The notes below the pieces were generated by a model that had not been told where the DNA came from, did not search any database, and saw nothing but the letters and a program-made list of their open reading frames with translations. From positions 186,001-250,000 of the forward strand of contig CBDFFJ010000002.1 in assembly GCA_965246765.1 (NCBI GenBank): a DNA stretch of 64,000 nt, given 5' to 3'. The stretch is from UBA1952 sp965246765. GTDB taxonomy: Bacteria; Bacteroidota; Bacteroidia; Chitinophagales; Chitinophagaceae. Position 1 is the stretch's first letter. The number at the start of each line of letters is the position of its first letter. This document shows positions 1-8,550 of this stretch, one piece after another. The position numbers and the translations under genes were made by a program.

Positions 1-830
1 CACTACTTGCCATCCTTTCCCTGGCATTGACCGCTACGCGCATACAAGCACAAGCGCCTGCATGCTGCGTCAAGCCCTCGGGCCTGATGGCGTTTGCCCG
101 CACAGAAGCATTCGCAAAAGCGCACGAAGCGCCGGAGCCCTTTGTGTACAGCGATAAGCGTGGCAGCGATGTAACCTTCCAGACGCTGGATGGCAAGAAA
201 GGCCGCGCTTACTATGTGCCCGCGCAGGAAGCCGCAGTTCGCACGCTCATCGTCTTCCACGAATGGTGGGGGCTCAATGATTACATCCGCCGCGAGGCAG
301 ACCGCCTGCAGGATTCGCTGGGGCCGATTGACGTTTATGCGATAGATCTCTATGACGGCGCCGTGGCAGGCACGCCCGAGGAAGCCGGAAAACTATCAAC
401 CGGGCTTGACAAGCGCCGCGCCGATGTCCTGATTAAAGGCCTGCTTGCCAGAATAGGGCGCGACAATCAGATAGCCACTATCGGCTGGTGCATGGGCGGC
501 TCCTACTCATTTCGCGCAGCGGTGCTTGCGGAGAAGCAGGCCTCCGGATGCGTGATGTACTACGGTTTTCCGGAAAAGGACGCCAAAAACATCAGCCCCC
601 TGCAAACTGATGTGCTATACATCCGCGGAACGCTTGACAAGTTTATCTCTGCGGAAGACGTTGCCGCCTTCGGCAAATCTGTTGAGGCGGCGGGCCGGAA
701 GTTTACCCTCGTCAATGTAGCTGCCGACCACGCCTTTGCCAACCCCTCTAATCCGCATTACGACGCGGCGCGCGCTGCGGAAACGGAGCAGCAGTCGCTT
801 GGATTTATCCGCCGTTACCTGCAGCTTTAA
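1..830 (+). CDS. Dienelactone hydrolase family protein, exported, 5' end missing
   Basis: Alpha/beta hydrolase of the dienelactone hydrolase family, which hydrolyses lactones or esters with a Cys-Asp-His triad. The nucleophile motif GWCMGG is visible (Cys codon 489-491), with the Asp candidate in RGTLDKF and the His candidate in AADHAFANP near the C-terminus. A TTG at 27 could be taken as a start, but the frame is open to the window edge and reads LLAILSLALTATRIQAQA, which looks like the hydrophobic part and cleavage site of a signal peptide. I therefore treat the gene as starting upstream of the window. The protein is probably exported to the periplasm. The true substrate is unknown. Confidence 0.85.
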   Translation, partial: LLAILSLALTATRIQAQAPACCVKPSGLMAFARTEAFAKAHEAPEPFVYSDKRGSDVTFQTLDGKKGRAYYVPAQEAAVRTLIVFHEWWGLNDYIRREADRLQDSLGPIDVYAIDLYDGAVAGTPEEAGKLSTGLDKRRADVLIKGLLARIGRDNQIATIGWCMGGSYSFRAAVLAEKQASGCVMYYGFPEKDAKNISPLQTDVLYIRGTLDKFISAEDVAAFGKSVEAAGRKFTLVNVAADHAFANPSNPHYDAARAAETEQQSLGFIRRYLQL

Positions 831-918
831 GGCGGGCTCTGCGTCGTATCCGCAGCAGCCCGGTTTCATTCTAATGGCATAATCTTTATCCTCTTTCAGC
901 TATTAAACCAGCTTTATT

Positions 919-1335
919 ATGGATACGCAAAAAGATGAGCGCCGCACCGAAGATTACGGAGATGAAAGCTTGAACACGGCATCTACCGGAAATTTTGAGG
1001 AGCGCGGCAACAGCGGCAGTGATCATAAAGGCGGCATTCACAATAATGCGCTCTATGCGGCCAGCATGGGCAGGCCCGCAACTGCGCAGGTGGATCCGCA
1101 CAGCAACAGCGGCCTTGCGAACACCGGCACAAACATTTCCTACGAAGGCCCTACGGCTCCCGGCGCGGGCGGATCTTCCGGTACCGGATACACGTCCGGC
1201 CAGGCCGATACAGGGCAGTCGGTAGCTACCAGCTCCGACTATGATCAGGCGGGCGTAGGCAGCCAGGCAAACGATACAGACAGCGACGAGGACCTTGCCG
1301 CCGAGGCGGAAGACGAAATAAATGAGCAGCGATAG
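919..1335 (+). CDS. Hydrophilic, probably disordered protein of unknown function
   Basis: A 138-residue acidic protein without hydrophobic segments, signal peptide or recognisable fold. It is rich in Gly, Ser, Thr, Asp and Asn. The middle is a glycine/serine-rich stretch (GAGGSSGTGYTSGQ) and the C-terminus is a run of acidic residues (DSDEDLAAEAEDE). This composition suggests intrinsic disorder, as in stress-related hydrophilic proteins, but no function can be assigned. The start at 919 is an ATG preceded by an A/T-rich leader. It is followed by a hairpin terminator at 1433-1469 shared with the convergent gene. Confidence 0.7.
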   Translation: MDTQKDERRTEDYGDESLNTASTGNFEERGNSGSDHKGGIHNNALYAASMGRPATAQVDPHSNSGLANTGTNISYEGPTAPGAGGSSGTGYTSGQADTGQSVATSSDYDQAGVGSQANDTDSDEDLAAEAEDEINEQR

Positions 1336-1432
1336 CTGCATGAAGAATCGGAGCGCACAATGATGTGCTTCATAGGCCTTGACGACAGGATATCATAAGC
1401 GCGCCTGTAAGAGCCTGCATTACTCCAGCCAG

Positions 1433-1469
1433 AAAACCCTACCGGCCTTTTACGCAGGTGGGGTTTTTT
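1433..1469. terminator. Bidirectional hairpin terminator
   Basis: Arms AAAACCCTACC (1433-1443) and GGTGGGGTTTT (1457-1467) pair with one mismatch and end in a T run on the plus strand and, after the A run, on the minus strand. It lies between two convergent genes. Confidence 0.6.
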
Positions 1470-3087
1470 ATGGGCGCACTACCAGCCTGCCCGCAGGCCT
1501 GCGTATGCCTTTTCCTCCTCCGCTGACCCGATAGACATATACGCCGGCACGCAGCCCTGCAAGGGGCAAGCTTGCCTGCCCCTCACGCCCGGCAAGCTTC
1601 ACATGTGCGCAGAGCCTGCGCGTGATGTCATAGAGCGAAAACAGCTCTTCAGCCGGGTCTTCTTTAGCATAGCGGATGCTGACTGCTTCGGCAGCCGGAT
1701 TAGGATAGACCTGATAGCTGCCCGCTGCAAGCTTAGGCTCCTGCGGTACGCCTACCGCCCAGCATTGCGGGTCATTAGTTGAGGTACAGCCATTGCTGTC
1801 CACTTTTAATAGCCAGGCGCGCTGCCACGGCAGGGTGGCGGAAGTTTTATGCAGTACTTCGTAAATATGGCCCGCCATAACATATCCCCCGTCAGATGTA
1901 TGTTTTATGTCGTAGAGCCTGTAGTACATCGTGTCGCCATGATAGTCGTATTTCCTCCGCCATTTGAGCTTTCCATTGGGAGCAAATTTTTCAAGCACCC
2001 CGTAAAAAGCTATCCCCGTATCCTTTTCTTCAAATCCGGAAGTTATCATGCCGGTTGCCGCGATGTCTCCGTCAGGCAGTTCAATGAGCTTGGTAAAGCA
2101 TGCACGGTCATAGTCCGTTGCATAGCTGGCAATGGTATCGCTCCATATTGTCTTACCGCTGCTGTCTATCTTTTCTATCCACGGACGCCAGTAAAAAAGT
2201 GAGGTTTGTGGATAAAATTCACGCTTAACCAATTTGCTTCCGCAGTAGATGTAACCTCCATCTTTGGTCTTAATCAAGTCTAAAGGCTGCGACATTACAC
2301 GCAACGTATCTTCACGCCAATGCCACTTCAGATTACCAGAGGTGTCTGTCTTAAATAGCTCAGTCTGGTAAAACGCGAATTTCGTCGTCCGATTGATATT
2401 GCTATAGTATCCACCGAATGTATAGCCTTCGTTTTCAACTACTAGACTCTGCGCTATGCTATTATACTTATTGTCGCCAAAGTCTTTGTGCCAGATCTCA
2501 TTGAAGCTTGAATCCAGCTTCATAAGTAAGGTCTGGCTATTCATGCCACGGCCTATTGATGAAAGCATCAGATAATTGCCATGCCCGTCCGGCTTAAAAT
2601 CCGCCATCAGCCAGTCGTCAAACGGAGTCAGCATCGGAAAGTCCGCCGGCTTGTCCCATTCTTTCTGCCAGAGCGGACGAGCCATACTATCAAAACAAAA
2701 CAGAAACAATTTTACATGCCCCTTAGTGTCGCCGCCATCTCCGGCTACCAGAAAAGTGTGATTGGGCAGTTCTTGAATACTGCGATTGAATACGGCGCTT
2801 TTGCCGCTGTCCGCCCGCTGGAAAACAGTATCGTACAGTAATTGTCCGCTATTGCTCCACACGCTGAACCGTACGCCGTAGATATTAATGGCCAAGCCGT
2901 TACCAATGTTATTGATACTGTCACGGCAGGTAGCTGTTGTGTAGTATTTACCACTACGTTCTAGTACTCCACTCATGCTTACCGCAGTTGAATGAAGTGT
3001 AGTCTTGATATTAAAATAGTTCTGAGCACCGCCTGCATAAGGCAGGCAGGCGCTCAGAGCTAAAAGGAGAAGTATTTTCCTAATCAT
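1468..3087 (-). CDS. Secreted protein with T9SS C-terminal sorting domain
   Basis: A 539-residue exported protein. The N-terminus is a clear signal peptide (MIRKILLLLALSACLPYAGGAQ). The middle has repeated blade-like segments such as TKDGGYIYCG, TSDGGYVMAGH and LPDGDIAATGM, the pattern of beta-propeller-like Bacteroidota surface proteins. The last 80 or so residues (from YQVYPNPAAEAVSIRY to GVYVYRVSG and a basic tail) match the type A sorting domain that directs cargo through the type IX secretion system to the cell surface. The specific function is unknown. Codon use is AT-richer in the middle than at the ends. Confidence 0.85.
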   Translation of the reverse strand: MIRKILLLLALSACLPYAGGAQNYFNIKTTLHSTAVSMSGVLERSGKYYTTATCRDSINNIGNGLAINIYGVRFSVWSNSGQLLYDTVFQRADSGKSAVFNRSIQELPNHTFLVAGDGGDTKGHVKLFLFCFDSMARPLWQKEWDKPADFPMLTPFDDWLMADFKPDGHGNYLMLSSIGRGMNSQTLLMKLDSSFNEIWHKDFGDNKYNSIAQSLVVENEGYTFGGYYSNINRTTKFAFYQTELFKTDTSGNLKWHWREDTLRVMSQPLDLIKTKDGGYIYCGSKLVKREFYPQTSLFYWRPWIEKIDSSGKTIWSDTIASYATDYDRACFTKLIELPDGDIAATGMITSGFEEKDTGIAFYGVLEKFAPNGKLKWRRKYDYHGDTMYYRLYDIKHTSDGGYVMAGHIYEVLHKTSATLPWQRAWLLKVDSNGCTSTNDPQCWAVGVPQEPKLAAGSYQVYPNPAAEAVSIRYAKEDPAEELFSLYDITRRLCAHVKLAGREGQASLPLAGLRAGVYVYRVSGGGKGIRRPAGRLVVRP

Positions 3088-3181
3088 CTTCAGATATAAA
3101 GCTAAAGCCTATTGCTTACTAATCTTACCACTCTGCCCAGTTCTTCGCGACGTTAGCGCAGCGCATCGCAAAGCCGGATAA

Positions 3182-3200
3182 GGCCGTTCTCCGAACGGCC
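3182..3200. repeat. Perfect GC-rich hairpin in intergenic region
   Basis: Arms GGCCGTTC and GAACGGCC around a 3-nt loop, in the 240-bp gap between the divergent genes starting at 3087 and 3327. The arms are perfect over 8 bp and there is no T tail, so this is a REP-like palindrome or operator rather than a terminator. Confidence 0.45.
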
Positions 3201-3326
3201 CGGCCACAGCCGGCGAGCATGTTACGAGCACTCCAACACCCCTTCCGCACACGCACGCGCCATCACTTGCTTACCTCGCACCCATTTATTAACTTGGCAG
3301 TCAATACACTTAAAACCACATTACTC

Positions 3327-4085
3327 ATGTCCACATCCCAGCACAGCACCTCCGAAGTAGGCATCCAGAAAAACATCGCAAACTTCGACACACTCATCGC
3401 CACCGCCACCGCCCTCGGCCCTGCCTATCAACCCTCCAAAGCCTCCCTCAAGCTACCCGCCCTCCAGGCCAAAGCCACCGCCGTCAAAGCCGCCGTCACC
3501 GACACTTCCGCCCTCCACATGCCCTTCATCCAGGCCACCGGCGACCGCAAAACCACCTACGCCAACATCAAAAAACTATCCACCCGCATCCTCGGCGCCA
3601 TCCGCCTCACCGACGGCGTCAACCCCTCCGTCCTCGCCGAGGCCGTAGCCATTAACCGCAAAATCCAGGGCGCATCCGCACCCGCGGCCCCATCCATCGC
3701 CACCGGCGGCGACGACCCCGAAACCGCACAGCCGCCAACCGGGGCCTCCACCTCCCAGCAAAGCTTCACCAACATTGCCGCCCACTTCGCCGACCAGGTA
3801 GCCCTCATCAACTCCCTTCCCGCCTACGGCCCTTCCGAGACAGAGCTCCAGCTCGCCACCTTAGAAAGCCTCGCCGCTACCCTCGCCAACCGCAACAGCG
3901 CCGTCACCTCCACCTACGCCCCCTACAGCACCAGCCGCATAGCCCGCGACAAACACTTCAACGACCCCGACACCGGCCTCGTTGACATCGCCCAGTATTT
4001 CAAAACCTACCTCAAAACTGCCTTCGGAGCCACCTCCCCTGAATACAAAACAGTCTCCAAGCTCAAATTCGTCAACATAGACTGA
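3327..4085 (+). CDS. Protein of unknown function with extreme C-ending codon use
   Basis: A 252-residue, Ala/Thr/Ser-rich, mostly helical-looking protein without signal peptide or membrane segment. I place the start at ATG 3327 (MSTSQHSTSEVGIQKNIANF) because a TAACTTGG promoter-like box lies shortly upstream. The longer frame from 3219 adds only basic, low-complexity residues. Almost every codon ends in C (GCC, ACC, ATC, CTC, CCC), far more than in neighbouring genes. That either marks strong translational selection or a different origin. No domain is recognised. A strong terminator follows at 4107-4140. Confidence 0.65.
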   Translation: MSTSQHSTSEVGIQKNIANFDTLIATATALGPAYQPSKASLKLPALQAKATAVKAAVTDTSALHMPFIQATGDRKTTYANIKKLSTRILGAIRLTDGVNPSVLAEAVAINRKIQGASAPAAPSIATGGDDPETAQPPTGASTSQQSFTNIAAHFADQVALINSLPAYGPSETELQLATLESLAATLANRNSAVTSTYAPYSTSRIARDKHFNDPDTGLVDIAQYFKTYLKTAFGATSPEYKTVSKLKFVNID

Positions 4086-4106
4086 CCTCAGCAAACCTTT
4101 TCAGCC

Positions 4107-4140
4107 AAAAGCATCCCCACCGGATGCTTTTTCCTTTTTT
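4107..4140 (+). terminator. Intrinsic terminator
   Basis: Arms AAAAGCATCC and GGATGCTTTT with a short loop, followed by TTCCTTTTTT. It ends the transcript of the 3327-4085 gene and directly abuts the 21-bp repeat array that begins at 4141. Confidence 0.8.
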
Positions 4141-4370
4141 CAGCCAATAAAACAAGCGTCCCCATTAACAATACAAGTATCCCCCAGCATAGAATAACCC
4201 TCCCTCACCATAAAACAGGCGTCCCCCTTAACAATACAAGCATCCCCATTAACAGAACAGGCATCCCTCCCTATAAAACAAGCGTCCCCCTTAACAATAC
4301 AGGCGCCCCCCACTTCAGCATAAGCCTCCCCCTTAACAATACATGCGTCCTTCACTTCAATACAAGGCTC
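4141..4370. repeat. Tandem array A: 11 units of 21 bp
   Basis: Read on the minus strand from 4370 to 4141, the sequence divides without any indel into 11 units of 21 bp (the last lacks one base). The shared core is TGTATTGTTAAGGGG preceded by GAYGCY. Units differ by several substitutions, so the array is old. The minus-strand reading frame encodes degenerate heptapeptides (DACIVKG, DACFIGR, DACSVNG), a by-product of 21 being divisible by 3. There is no spacer pattern, so it is not CRISPR. It lies 105 bp before the ACP start codon and about 46 bp upstream of its -33 box. Confidence 0.9.
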
Positions 4371-4416
4371 CCTCAGCAGTTTCTCCTTAAACAACGCATC
4401 ACCCGCCCGGCCCCAT

Positions 4417-4450
4417 TTTGTAAAGCGCTGCCCCGAAGGCATTACATTTG
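4417..4450 (+). promoter_or_regulatory. Bacteroidota-type promoter of the ACP-KS-KS operon
   Basis: TTTG at 4417-4420, a 22-bp spacer, then TACATTTG (perfect TAnnTTTG) at 4443-4450. It sits 24 bp before the ACP start codon and downstream of array A. Confidence 0.65.
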
Positions 4451-4474
4451 CCTCCCCTCATACATATCGCGTAC

Positions 4475-4738
4475 ATGGAAGACCTGAAAGTGACCCTCAA
4501 GCAGCAGATTATTGACTCGCTCAACCTGCAGGGCATGAAGCCGGAGGATATTGACGACAATGCGCCCCTTTTCGGCGAAGGGCTGGGGCTTGACTCTATT
4601 GACTCGCTGGAGCTTATGGTACTATTGGAGCGCAGTTACGGCATTAAGATTGAAGATGCCCGCGAAGGCCGCAAGGTGCTCACATCCGTGCAGACGATGG
4701 CCGACTACATCTCCGCCAACCGCCCGCAGGCTGCCTGA
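4475..4738 (+). CDS. Acyl carrier protein
   Basis: An 87-residue acyl carrier protein. The phosphopantetheine attachment site is the Ser in GLGLDSIDSLEL, and the surrounding acidic helices fit the ACP fold. I start at ATG 4475 (MEDLKVTLKQ) because the promoter box at 4443-4450 overlaps the longer alternative from 4448. It is followed after 36 bp by a ketosynthase and a second, degenerate ketosynthase, so it probably carries the chain made by that pair rather than serving general fatty-acid synthesis. ACP-KS-KS sets of this sort occur in aryl-polyene and flexirubin-type pigment clusters of Bacteroidota. Confidence 0.9.
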   Translation: MEDLKVTLKQQIIDSLNLQGMKPEDIDDNAPLFGEGLGLDSIDSLELMVLLERSYGIKIEDAREGRKVLTSVQTMADYISANRPQAA

Positions 4739-4774
4739 TTTTTACCCACCGTTTACTGAACCCCTCAGGGCGCT

Positions 4775-5998
4775 ATGCCGCTCCACCACCACCGGATTGT
4801 TATTACTGCCAGCGGTATAGTCACGGCTCTGGGCACCGGGGCTGCGGCCCACATGGCGCAGATCAGGGCCAGCCGCCCGGCCATGCGCCCCCCTGCAATC
4901 CTCCGTACACGGCATGCGAATGAGTTTGTAGTGGCCGAAGTGCCTTATGACGACGTTGCACTCGCGCGTAGCCTGCAGCTGGACACCCGCGCCGCCGCCT
5001 ACACCCGCACCGCACTGTTATCCATGCATGCAATGCAGGACCTGATGACGAATACGGATCAGGCTTTGCTTCAGCGTGCGGGGCGCCGGCTGGCCTTTAT
5101 CAATGCCAACACGGTGGGCGGTATGCGCGAAGTGGAAAACCTTTATCCCGACTTTCTCAGCGCCCCGCCCGGCAGCGACAGCACGCGCTGGATAGACAGC
5201 CTGGACTGCGCGGAAAGCACCGAGCATGTGGCGCGCGTCTTTGGCTTGTCGCCGCACATGGCCACCATCAGCACAGCCTGCTCTTCGTCTGCCAATTCCA
5301 TGATTGTCGGCGCGAGGATGCTGCTTCACGGGCTTGCCGACGTAGCTATTGCAGGCGGAGGCGATGCTTTGAGCCGTTTTACGCTGAACGGATTCAATTC
5401 ATTAAAAAACATTGATCGCCGGCCTTGCCGCCCATTTGACGCTTCGCGGAATGGCCTGAACCTCGGCGAGGGAGCGGCCTACCTTCTGCTGGAGCGGGAG
5501 CGGGATGCAGTTGCCCGGGGCGCGGATATTATAGCCGTGCTGAGCGGCTGGTGCAATGCCAATGATGCCTACCACCCCACGGCGCCATCACCGGATGGCT
5601 CAGGCGCGCTGCGCACCATGCAGGGCTCCCTGGCCATGGCAAATCTTGCTCCCTCAGACATTGATTACATAAATGCCCACGGCACGGCAACCTTAAACAA
5701 CGATGTGGCTGAGGGTAGGGCTATTGAGCATCTTTGGGCGGGCACCCCTCCTCCGTTCTCTTCCACAAAGCCGTTTACCGGCCATACCCTGGCGGCCGCA
5801 GGCGTTGTGGAAGCCATTGTTTCCATTGCCGCCATGCGCCAGGGCATTATCCCGCCCAACCTGAACTGGAGCACGCCGATGGATGAGCTGCGCATTCAAC
5901 CGGCCACAGGCGCTACAGCCTGCGAGATGCGGCACGTTATGAGCAATTCATTCGGCTTTGGCGGAAACAACGTCTCACTCATCTTCTCCCACGCATGA
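4775..5998 (+). CDS. Beta-ketoacyl-ACP synthase (KAS II-like), catalytic
   Basis: A 407-residue condensing enzyme of the FabF/KAS II type that would elongate an ACP-bound acyl chain with malonyl-ACP. The full Cys-His-His triad is visible: Cys169 in STACSSSANSM, His302 in NAHGTATLNND and His337 in GHTLAAAG. The C-terminal SNSFGFGGNN motif is present. The stop codon overlaps the start of the next gene by 4 bp (ATGA), which implies translational coupling and a heterodimeric partner. The operon lacks ketoreductase, dehydratase or ligase genes, so the product cannot be named. Confidence 0.9.
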   Translation: MPLHHHRIVITASGIVTALGTGAAAHMAQIRASRPAMRPPAILRTRHANEFVVAEVPYDDVALARSLQLDTRAAAYTRTALLSMHAMQDLMTNTDQALLQRAGRRLAFINANTVGGMREVENLYPDFLSAPPGSDSTRWIDSLDCAESTEHVARVFGLSPHMATISTACSSSANSMIVGARMLLHGLADVAIAGGGDALSRFTLNGFNSLKNIDRRPCRPFDASRNGLNLGEGAAYLLLERERDAVARGADIIAVLSGWCNANDAYHPTAPSPDGSGALRTMQGSLAMANLAPSDIDYINAHGTATLNNDVAEGRAIEHLWAGTPPPFSSTKPFTGHTLAAAGVVEAIVSIAAMRQGIIPPNLNWSTPMDELRIQPATGATACEMRHVMSNSFGFGGNNVSLIFSHA

Positions 5999-7062
5999 TG
6001 AGCCCCATGTACATACACGCGGCTACAGCCATATCACCGCAGCAAAGCTTTCGTAAAGAGGATTTCCTGCGGCCAATGCTTTCAACTGGTAATGGCAGGA
6101 TGTATGCGCTTGAAGCGCCCTATGCGCAGTACATAAGCCCGGTAGCGATACGCAGAATGAGCAGGATCATGAAGATGACAATCAGCGCGGCCATGCAGTG
6201 CCTTGCTGACGCGGATATAAAGACGCCGGACGCAATAATCACGGGCACCGGACGCGGCGGCGTTACTGATATGGAGCTATTTGTCAAAGACATGCTCCGG
6301 CTGGACGAGGGCGCAATGAACCCGACAAGCTTTATACAAAGCACGTACAATTCTCCAAACGGCTGGATTGCGATGCAGAGCAACTGTACCTGCTATAATC
6401 AGACTTACGTGCATCGCGGGTGCTCTTTTGAGCTGGCGCTTCTGGATGCGCAGATGCTGCTGGCCGAAGCGGATAGCATTCAGAATATGCTTGTTGGCTG
6501 TTACGACGAGATGACTGAAGATTATTTCCACATACGCGCCAAGCGCGGGTATTGGAAAGATCCGTCGGTGGATAGCGGTCTGCTTTTGGCCAATAATACG
6601 ACGCCCGGAACAGTTGGCGGAGAAGGCGTCTCATTCTTTACCCTAAGCAATGCGCCAAAACAAGGGATCGCCCGGCTGATGGACCTTGCGATCATTTACG
6701 AGGCCACCGCGGAGTCGCTGAATGTGGCAGTAAAGGAAATGCTGCAAAGCAATGGTATGAGCGCGGACAGCAGCTCCGTAGTTCTTGCGGGCATCAACGG
6801 AGACTGCCGCCAAGAGATCTTGTACCAACAAGTACTTCGTGAAACCTTGAAAACCATGCCGGTAGCGGCTTTCAAGCATTTGTGCGGCGAGTATGATACG
6901 GCTTCCGGCTTCGGATTATGGCTGGCAAACCGCCTGCTGACAACGCAAAATGTTCCTATGGAAGCAATGACCACAGCGAATATTCCTGAATCCCTGTCTT
7001 ATGTGCTGCTAATCAATCATTACATTCTTGGAACTGCTTCTGTGATGCTTATAGGTCGTTAA
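5995..7062 (+). CDS. Degenerate ketosynthase / chain-length-factor-like partner
   Basis: A 355-residue thiolase-fold protein. Cys143 in HRGCSFELAL sits where ketosynthases have their nucleophile. The regions matching the two catalytic histidines read INGDCRQ and KHLCGEYDTASGFG, so both His residues are lost. This is the pattern of a non-elongating partner (chain-length factor or structural subunit), although a classical factor has lost the Cys instead. It overlaps the active ketosynthase by 4 bp. Start ATG 5995 or the adjacent ATG 5998 would change only one residue. Codon use is more AT-rich toward the 3' end. Confidence 0.75.
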   Translation: MMSPMYIHAATAISPQQSFRKEDFLRPMLSTGNGRMYALEAPYAQYISPVAIRRMSRIMKMTISAAMQCLADADIKTPDAIITGTGRGGVTDMELFVKDMLRLDEGAMNPTSFIQSTYNSPNGWIAMQSNCTCYNQTYVHRGCSFELALLDAQMLLAEADSIQNMLVGCYDEMTEDYFHIRAKRGYWKDPSVDSGLLLANNTTPGTVGGEGVSFFTLSNAPKQGIARLMDLAIIYEATAESLNVAVKEMLQSNGMSADSSSVVLAGINGDCRQEILYQQVLRETLKTMPVAAFKHLCGEYDTASGFGLWLANRLLTTQNVPMEAMTTANIPESLSYVLLINHYILGTASVMLIGR

Positions 7063-7172
7063 GAAGATTGGTTAACAATTGCTTAAGAAATTTGAGCGCT
7101 TTGCTTTTTTTGTTAAATCCTATGATAACCAATGTGTTGTCATTGCATTAAAAAATTTGTTTCTGCAAAAAC

Positions 7173-7188
7173 ACCGTTTAAAAACGGT
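7173..7188. promoter_or_regulatory. Palindrome upstream of lipoprotein gene
   Basis: ACCGTTT and AAACGGT arms around AA, 23 bp upstream of the TACTTTTG box. It could be an operator, or a weak terminator for the ketosynthase operon. The rest of the 7063-7257 gap is A/T-rich without other visible signals. Confidence 0.35.
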
Positions 7189-7210
7189 ATGACCGGCATT
7201 GCGCGAAACC

Positions 7211-7218
7211 TACTTTTG
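7211..7218 (+). promoter_or_regulatory. Promoter -7 box (TACTTTTG)
   Basis: Perfect TAnnTTTG, 39 bp before the lipoprotein start at 7258. No good -33 TTTG is seen at the usual distance. Confidence 0.5.
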
Positions 7219-7257
7219 TCCCTGCAAATCAATTCTTAACCGCCAAAAGCGAATCTC

Positions 7258-7788
7258 ATGAAACAAGCTATCCTCTTAGCAACAGCAGCACTGGCCATCG
7301 GCCTTACAACGTCCTGCGGCCGTCACGATGCCAACACGGCTCCCGGCGCTGACGCCGTAAAGACTTACGTGCCTAACACAGGCATTACACACAACGCGGG
7401 TCGTATCGTAAGCGGCAATTATTCCAAGCCAATCTCTCTGGACACTGCAAATCGCATGATCAGCAGTTTCGTGCAAAGTGTTGGCTATCCGATTGTTGAT
7501 ACTGCCGTTCGCTCGGTATCATTTGATGCTGATACGCTCCGCGCATATCTCGCTAATCAGGATATCACAGCCGTGAAATTCTATTTCGCACACCAACTGA
7601 GCTACCTGAACAGTGGCCTTAACAACTACGGTAAAAATATTGGTATGAAGCCCGGCGCACTTACCATAATTTGCGTAGGCGTAAATGACAATGGCGGTGT
7701 AGTAAAGAACACATCCAACGGAGTTTATGAGCACGCAATGCCTTGCCCGAACAATTGTGGTTTAGAAGTTGATGGCTGGTTGCATTAA
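7258..7788 (+). CDS. Lipoprotein of unknown function
   Basis: A 176-residue predicted lipoprotein with a signal peptide and lipobox LTTSC (Cys20 lipidated), then a Ser/Thr/Asn-rich linker. The mature part has a short conserved-looking C-terminal region (HAMPCPNNCGLEVDGWLH) with two cysteines that could form a disulfide. No domain is recognised. It has its own promoter box and a strong terminator, so it is a single-gene transcript. It lies directly upstream of a membrane protein and two-component pair, which may suggest a surface-sensing role, but that is only a positional guess. Confidence 0.75.
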   Translation: MKQAILLATAALAIGLTTSCGRHDANTAPGADAVKTYVPNTGITHNAGRIVSGNYSKPISLDTANRMISSFVQSVGYPIVDTAVRSVSFDADTLRAYLANQDITAVKFYFAHQLSYLNSGLNNYGKNIGMKPGALTIICVGVNDNGGVVKNTSNGVYEHAMPCPNNCGLEVDGWLH

Positions 7789-7826
7789 GATCCTTTCGCA
7801 CCGGCATATGCTGGCGCTAAATTTAT

Positions 7827-7874
7827 AAAGTGAGTTGGCTTCTGAAGATCAGAATACCAACTCACTTTTGTTTG
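7827..7874 (+). terminator. Strong intrinsic terminator
   Basis: Perfect 12-bp arms AAAGTGAGTTGG (7827-7838) and CCAACTCACTTT (7857-7868), followed by T-rich sequence. Confidence 0.85.
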
Positions 7875-7899
7875 TAGTGTTTCTTAGCTTCGTGCCTAC

Positions 7900-8550
7900 A
7901 TGTCCAACAGATTCTTCCTGATTCTATACGAACTATTACTGTCAGTAACTGTAGGAATTGCCCTCTCAAAATGGAGGCGGCTAAGTAAAGCTGATAAATG
8001 GATTGGTATTCTACTGGTTGCAACGTTCATTCAAGAAGTTATTGCGGGCTACCTTAAAATTAACAGAAAGAGCAATTTTTTTACATATCATTTTTACACA
8101 CCGGTAGAAATTTATTTGATCGCTCAATATTTTGACCGGAGTATCGATCTGAAGCCAAAAAATCGGTTAGCGATTATTATTGGACTTGTAGGAGGGTGTT
8201 TTTGTCTGATCAATACCCTGTTTTTTCAGCCGCTCTCAAAGATCAACTCATATGATCTTCTTTTTGAAGGAAGTGTTGTATTAGGCCTGAGTCTTCTGTC
8301 CTTCTACAGATTACTGCTTCGCGAAGATGTAGTACCCGGCAAAATGGCTCAGTTTTGGTTAACTATATGTTTTTTATTTTATTGGAGCCTTACCTATGCT
8401 AACTTTGGACTGTATGGTGGGCAGATTGGTCGTGTAAGCAAGCTTACTCAAATTTTTGATTCTACGTTGACTATAGCCAATCTATTGTTTTACATTGGCA
8501 TCGCAATTGTTTTTATTCGCTATAAAAAGTTGATTCCGTCAGGTGAATGA
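7900..8550 (+). CDS. Seven-helix integral membrane protein, unknown function
   Basis: A 216-residue protein with about seven hydrophobic segments (first LILYELLLSVTVGIAL, last IANLLFYIGIAIVFI) and few charged loops. It is more AT-rich than its neighbours. The stop overlaps the GTG start of the downstream histidine kinase by 8 bp, so the two are translated together. A membrane protein of this size tied to a kinase that has only one transmembrane helix suggests it may be the sensor or input module. No family name can be given from sequence alone. Confidence 0.8.
   Translation: MSNRFFLILYELLLSVTVGIALSKWRRLSKADKWIGILLVATFIQEVIAGYLKINRKSNFFTYHFYTPVEIYLIAQYFDRSIDLKPKNRLAIIIGLVGGCFCLINTLFFQPLSKINSYDLLFEGSVVLGLSLLSFYRLLLREDVVPGKMAQFWLTICFLFYWSLTYANFGLYGGQIGRVSKLTQIFDSTLTIANLLFYIGIAIVFIRYKKLIPSGE

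Noticed and set aside
4141..4442. A 100-codon minus-strand frame with heptapeptide repeats (DACIVKG type) as a gene
   Set aside because: The frame is open because the 21-bp unit has no stop in that frame. No ribosome-binding context or promoter was seen.
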